Source of the DNA: Micavibrio_C sp964577255
Lineage (GTDB): Bacteria; Pseudomonadota; Alphaproteobacteria; Micavibrionales; Micavibrionaceae
Length of the DNA: 44,372 nucleotides
Direction of reading: 5' to 3'
Assembly (NCBI GenBank): GCA_964577255.1
Contig: CAZNYM010000012.1
Span: forward strand, 1-44,372
The first letter of the stretch is position 1. The number at the start of each line of letters is the position of its first letter. This document shows positions 41,672-44,372 of this stretch, piece by piece. The translations under genes were made by a program, and so were the position numbers. The notes under the pieces were generated by a model, which saw nothing but the letters and a program-made list of their open reading frames with translations, did no database searches and was not told the origin of the DNA.

Positions 41672-42260
41672 ACCGGTGGCCTTTGACCTCAAGGCCTTCT
41701 GGGATGCGGAAGGCGCCGAGCATAAGCGCGTGACCGACGCCACTTTCGCCGCCCTGCGCGATCCTTTCGCACGCTGGGTGCAGGCAGCGGAAAAATCGCT
41801 GCGCCAGGGCGGCAAGATTCTATTCTTCGGTAACGGCGGCAGCGCCGCCGACTGTCAACACCTGGCGACAGAATTGACCGCCCGCTATATCCGCGACCGC
41901 GCCGCCATCGCCGCCATCGCCCTGACCACCGACACTTCGGCCCTGACCGCGATCGGTAACGATTTCGGTTTCGAGAAACTGTTTTCACGCCAGATCGAGG
42001 CGCTCGGCAAGCCTGGCGACATCGCCGTGGGCATCAGCACTTCGGGCACCAGCCCGAACGTACTCGAAGCGCTCAGGCAGGCGCGCGCGCAGGGGCTTGT
42101 CTGCGTCGGCCTCACAGGCCGCGAAGGTGGGAGAATGCCGGCGCTGTGCGACATCACGCTGATCGTACCCTCGCAGACGACTGCACGCATCCAGGAAATG
42201 CATATCACGCTCGGGCAGATGTTCTGCGGCGCCATCGAAAAAACACTGGGGCTGGCATGA
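41646..42260 (+). CDS. gmhA: Phosphoheptose isomerase
   Basis: GmhA converts sedoheptulose 7-phosphate to D-glycero-D-manno-heptose 7-phosphate, the first step toward the heptose of lipopolysaccharide core. The 204-residue SIS-domain protein has ILFFGNGGSAADCQHLATEL (about 58-77), ALTTDTSALTAIGNDFGFE, VGISTSGTSPNVLEAL and RIQEMHITLGQMFC with the active-site Glu and His. It overlaps the lipoprotein gene by 26 bases. No other heptose genes are in the window. Confidence 0.93.
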   Translation: MALPRSSAEPVAFDLKAFWDAEGAEHKRVTDATFAALRDPFARWVQAAEKSLRQGGKILFFGNGGSAADCQHLATELTARYIRDRAAIAAIALTTDTSALTAIGNDFGFEKLFSRQIEALGKPGDIAVGISTSGTSPNVLEALRQARAQGLVCVGLTGREGGRMPALCDITLIVPSQTTARIQEMHITLGQMFCGAIEKTLGLA

Positions 42261-42291
42261 AATAACAACAATAATGAACAGGGAGATAAAA

Positions 42292-42942
42292 ATGGCCGAA
42301 ACAGAAGCCAAGACAGACGAGAGCAAAGAACCAGCCGAAAAATCCACGAAGCCGCCTTTGGGCGAGCGCGACGACCCGATCCGCAACGGCCTTGTATGGC
42401 TGTATGACAGCATTCTGAAATTCGTTCTATCCAACAATATCTCGGCCAGGATGCGCGTAGCCGTGGTCGCGGCCGTTTATGCCGCCGCCACCAGCATAAC
42501 AGGCGCCCTGTTCGGTATCGAAACCAGCGGCCGGGCGACCGAGTTCAATGAAGACGGGCTCGACCGGGGTGTCGCCGGGATCCTGTATCCGCAAAAGGCT
42601 CTGCCCGGCGAATGCTATTACGTCGACAATTTACGCAAGACGCAGGTGACTTTCACCGAAGTGACGGTCGAGCCGGTTTTCAGCGAGATCGTGAACACGA
42701 TTTCCCTGCGCAGCGTCAATATCGGTTTCGTCCCGCACCGGGTGGGCACCTTATCCTCCTTTTCGCGCGCACCCTGCGAAGTTTTGCGCGACGACCAGCG
42801 GCTGAACGCCCTCCAGGCCGAGCAGCTGGGGATCATCCTGCGCCATGAATTCATGGCCGGGATCAAGGGTCAGCACGAATTCACCTCCCTGCAGGGAAAG
42901 GTTGGGATCATTTCCGGCGATGTGATACCCGCGCCGCGCTAA
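42292..42942 (+). CDS. Single-pass membrane protein of unknown function
   Basis: The 216-residue protein has a charged, disordered N-terminus (AKTDESKEPAEKSTKPPLGE) and one membrane helix near 54-75 (VAVVAAVYAAATSITGALFG). A C-terminal beta-rich domain follows (VTFTEVTVEPVFSEIVNTIS, VGTLSSFSRAPCEVLRDDQR, KGQHEFTSLQGKVGIISGDV). It has no recognised family. GGGAG six bases before ATG 42292 decides the start over an ATG six codons upstream. It lies between gmhA and the deacetylase-family gene on one strand. Confidence 0.68.
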   Translation: MAETEAKTDESKEPAEKSTKPPLGERDDPIRNGLVWLYDSILKFVLSNNISARMRVAVVAAVYAAATSITGALFGIETSGRATEFNEDGLDRGVAGILYPQKALPGECYYVDNLRKTQVTFTEVTVEPVFSEIVNTISLRSVNIGFVPHRVGTLSSFSRAPCEVLRDDQRLNALQAEQLGIILRHEFMAGIKGQHEFTSLQGKVGIISGDVIPAPR

Positions 42943-42949
42943 GGGTGCT

Positions 42950-43873
42950 ATGCTCGCTTGCATGTACACGCTTTCGCTCTATACGCATCCTGACTGCCTG
43001 CGGCACGATACCGGCCCCGGCCATCCCGAACGCCCGGCACGTCTGCAGGCGTTGCTTGATCTGTTCGATGAGCCAGCCTTCAAACACCTGCCCCGCCACG
43101 AAGCACGGGAGGCGACGCGGGCCCAAATCTTGCGCGCCCACGATCCGCGTTATATCGATGCGCTCGAGGACGCCATTCCCGATGGCCCGCCTGTGCTGAT
43201 CGACGGCGACACGGTTTTGTCGCGCGACAGTTTCCGGGCCGCGCTGCTGGCGGCGGGCGCCGCGTGCCAGGCGGTCGACGACATCATGTCCGGCAAAACC
43301 CGCCGCGCCTTCTGCGCGGTGCGGCCGCCGGGACATCATGCCGGATCCGCCAACGCCGAAGGATTCTGCCTGTTCAACAACGTCATGATCGGCGCCCTGC
43401 ACGCGTGGTCCGCCCACGGCGCGGCGCGAGTCGCTATACTTGATTTCGATGTTCATCACGGCAACGGCACCGAAGCGATGACGCGCCTGCACGAAGGAAT
43501 CTTCTACGCCTCCACTCACGAATGGCCGCTTTATCCCGGCACCGGCGATCCCGCGCGCAATATTCCCGGCCGCATCGTCAACGCCACGCTGGCGGCGGGC
43601 GACGGTTCAGAAGCCTTCCGAAACGCGTGGAGCAAAAACATCCTGCCTGCGCTCGATGATTACAAGCCAGAACTGGTGATGATCTCAGCCGGGTTCGACG
43701 CCCACCGCGACGACCCGCTGGCGCACATCAATCTCACTGAGGACGATTTTTACTGGATCACCGGGCAGATCGCTTCCCGGGGACCGATCGTCTCCGTTCT
43801 GGAAGGCGGGTACGACCTGGATGCCTTGCGCGGATCGGCGCGGGCGCATCTCCAGGCTCTGCTGGCAGATTAA
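42950..43873 (+). CDS. Histone deacetylase family (arginase/deacetylase fold) protein
   Basis: Bacterial members of this zinc-dependent family deacetylate small molecules such as polyamines or acetoin-related substrates, not histones. The 307-residue protein has RPPGHHAG (catalytic His pair), FCLFNNVMIGA, ILDFDVHHGNGTE (zinc Asp and His), ISAGFDAHRDDPL (zinc Asp) and VLEGGYDL (Gly-Gly-Tyr). All catalytic residues are kept. AAGGG sits four bases before ATG 42950; a second ATG four codons later is possible. Placement beside xseB is common in Alphaproteobacteria. The substrate is unknown. Confidence 0.92.
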   Translation: MLACMYTLSLYTHPDCLRHDTGPGHPERPARLQALLDLFDEPAFKHLPRHEAREATRAQILRAHDPRYIDALEDAIPDGPPVLIDGDTVLSRDSFRAALLAAGAACQAVDDIMSGKTRRAFCAVRPPGHHAGSANAEGFCLFNNVMIGALHAWSAHGAARVAILDFDVHHGNGTEAMTRLHEGIFYASTHEWPLYPGTGDPARNIPGRIVNATLAAGDGSEAFRNAWSKNILPALDDYKPELVMISAGFDAHRDDPLAHINLTEDDFYWITGQIASRGPIVSVLEGGYDLDALRGSARAHLQALLAD

Positions 43874-44019
43874 TGACTGCGGTTCTCGTGCAGGCGCGTG
43901 AGAATCAGGCGGTTGACCCGGCGGGCCTGGTCCTGGCGGCGGTCGCGCAGGACGTGCCAGGTCAGGTAATTCGGAATCGGCGCAGATTTGCTGATATTCT
44001 GATTGGCGGTATCTTTCAT
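43870..44019 (-). CDS. Small basic protein of 49 residues
   Basis: This short gene is supported by a strong GGGGGAG seven bases before ATG 44019 and a perfect TATAAT upstream. The product, starting MKDTANQNISKSAPIPNYLT, is polar and basic, with an Arg-rich helix (LRDRRQDQARRVNRLILTRL). No signal peptide is present. It could be a nucleic-acid-binding or ribosome-associated small protein; that is inference from charge. The stop overlaps the deacetylase-family stop by four bases (convergent). Confidence 0.62.
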   Translation of the reverse strand: MKDTANQNISKSAPIPNYLTWHVLRDRRQDQARRVNRLILTRLHENRSH

Positions 44020-44044
44020 AATCAACTCCCCCTTTGATTATTCC

Positions 44045-44058
44045 ATAATTCAATTATA
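44045..44058 (-). promoter_or_regulatory. TATAAT box with overlapping 13-base dyad
   Basis: A perfect TATAAT (44058-44053, minus) overlaps the dyad ATAATTCAATTAT (44045-44057), a 6-1-6 palindrome. It lies 26 bases upstream of the 49-residue gene. A good -35 is not visible. Confidence 0.5.
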
Positions 44059-44174
44059 ACCCTTCCGGCCCGGCCCGGGCGCTGCAAAGACGGCAGACCA
44101 GCCCCCCGCTTCCGGCATGGCAGGCGGGAAAGGTTTTAACTTCAAAGGGTTGTGCACAAACGCCCGGCAACCCC

Positions 44175-44203
44175 TTGAGGCAAAAAGAGGTTTGGCATAA
44201 ACT
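44175..44203 (+). promoter_or_regulatory. Candidate promoter of xseB
   Basis: TTGAGG (44175-44180) and TAAACT (44198-44203) are 17 bases apart, giving a start near 44210 and a 27-base leader. A ten-base palindrome TTGTGCACAA (44150-44159) lies just upstream and may be an operator. Confidence 0.42.
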
Positions 44204-44236
44204 CCACCAACCCGCGACAACCGGATTGAAAACATC

Positions 44237-44372
44237 ATGGCCCCAGCCGACAAGGCATTGGATAAGCTGAGCTTCGAAGCCGCCCTGAGCGAGCTCGAAA
44301 CGATCGTTCGCAACCTGGAGTCAGGCAAGGCGCCGCTTGAGGACTCGATCAGCGCCTACGAACGCGGCATGG
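44237..44372 (+). CDS. xseB: Exodeoxyribonuclease VII small subunit, 5' part
   Basis: The visible 45 codons read MAPADKALDKLSFEAALSEL and continue ETIVRNLESGKAPLEDSISA, the characteristic XseB pattern. XseB pairs with XseA to degrade single-stranded DNA. The gene runs off the window; family members are about 75-85 residues. It follows the deacetylase-family gene after a 363-base interval that holds the 49-residue gene on the other strand. Confidence 0.93.
   Translation, partial: MAPADKALDKLSFEAALSELETIVRNLESGKAPLEDSISAYERGM

Overview
The window is a gene-dense, GC-rich stretch of chromosome from a bacterium that reads as an alphaproteobacterium. The evidence is gene order and signals rather than any single marker. 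A serS-pcm-LysM/M23-yajC-secD-secF-Mth938-squalene/phytoene-synthase-like set is present. ftsE-ftsX-YdcF-plsC-DUF2125 form one operon. ThrB is of the aminoglycoside-kinase-fold type next to ispH and rnhA. The tRNA methyltransferase is the folate/FAD type (TrmFO), and there is a MaeB malic enzyme with a phosphotransacetylase-like tail. A Y-family polymerase sits behind an exact GTTC-N7-GTTC LexA box, and one intergenic region carries an exact TTAA-N7-TTAA CtrA-type site. The genus cannot be fixed from this sequence. Two runs of N (100 and 10 bases) show it is a scaffolded assembly, probably metagenomic. I see no insertion sequence, prophage, CRISPR array or rRNA. No stretch over 300 bases lacks a gene; the largest non-coding stretches are about 180-220 bases (near 7.7 kb, 37.65 kb and 44.1 kb).

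Layout. 1-4.2 kb (minus): a cell-division/envelope operon led by a secreted helical-repeat protein, then ftsE, ftsX, a YdcF-type membrane protein, plsC and a truncated DUF2125 gene, all overlapping or abutting, behind a good sigma70-type promoter. 4.4-8.4 kb: a zinc-ribbon membrane protein, then ychF-pth-rplY (minus) and a protease-like protein without catalytic residues. 8.4-13 kb: typA, a cysteine-synthase-family enzyme, a periplasmic His-rich protein and a TerB-like protein. 13-18.5 kb (plus): SOS-boxed Y-family polymerase, two overlapping BPL_N/class I amidotransferase-like genes, trmFO and a FecR-domain protein. 18.5-31 kb: a small orphan gene, an NDUFAF6-like protein, sodB, a phosphoesterase, the Mth938-secF-secD-yajC export block, a DUF3592 protein, a LysM/M23 lipoprotein, pcm, serS, a tandem pair of N-formylglutamate amidohydrolase-like genes and lipB. 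31-37 kb (plus): tRNA-Leu(GAG), maeB, mgtE and a class A penicillin-binding protein. 37-44.4 kb: an orphan gene behind a CtrA/DnaA-type region, rnhA-thrB, an inserted membrane protein, ispH, a lipoprotein-gmhA pair, an orphan membrane protein, a histone-deacetylase-family protein, a 49-residue gene and the start of xseB.

Most of the window is housekeeping: translation, protein export, envelope synthesis, lipoylation, isoprenoid and threonine synthesis. The points most worth following up are: (1) the composite CtrA site, tandem DnaA-like boxes and GANTC sites at 37696-37754; (2) the paired BPL_N genes between an SOS-regulated polymerase and trmFO; (3) the catalytically empty trypsin-like protein behind a perfect dyad operator at 7786-7809; (4) a recurrent promoter-to-ATG spacing that predicts leaderless or near-leaderless mRNAs; and (5) loss of surE from its usual place, with an inverted repeat there instead. 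The 10-N gap in mgtE is almost certainly an unmerged 9-base overlap: joining the ends restores one clean reading frame.
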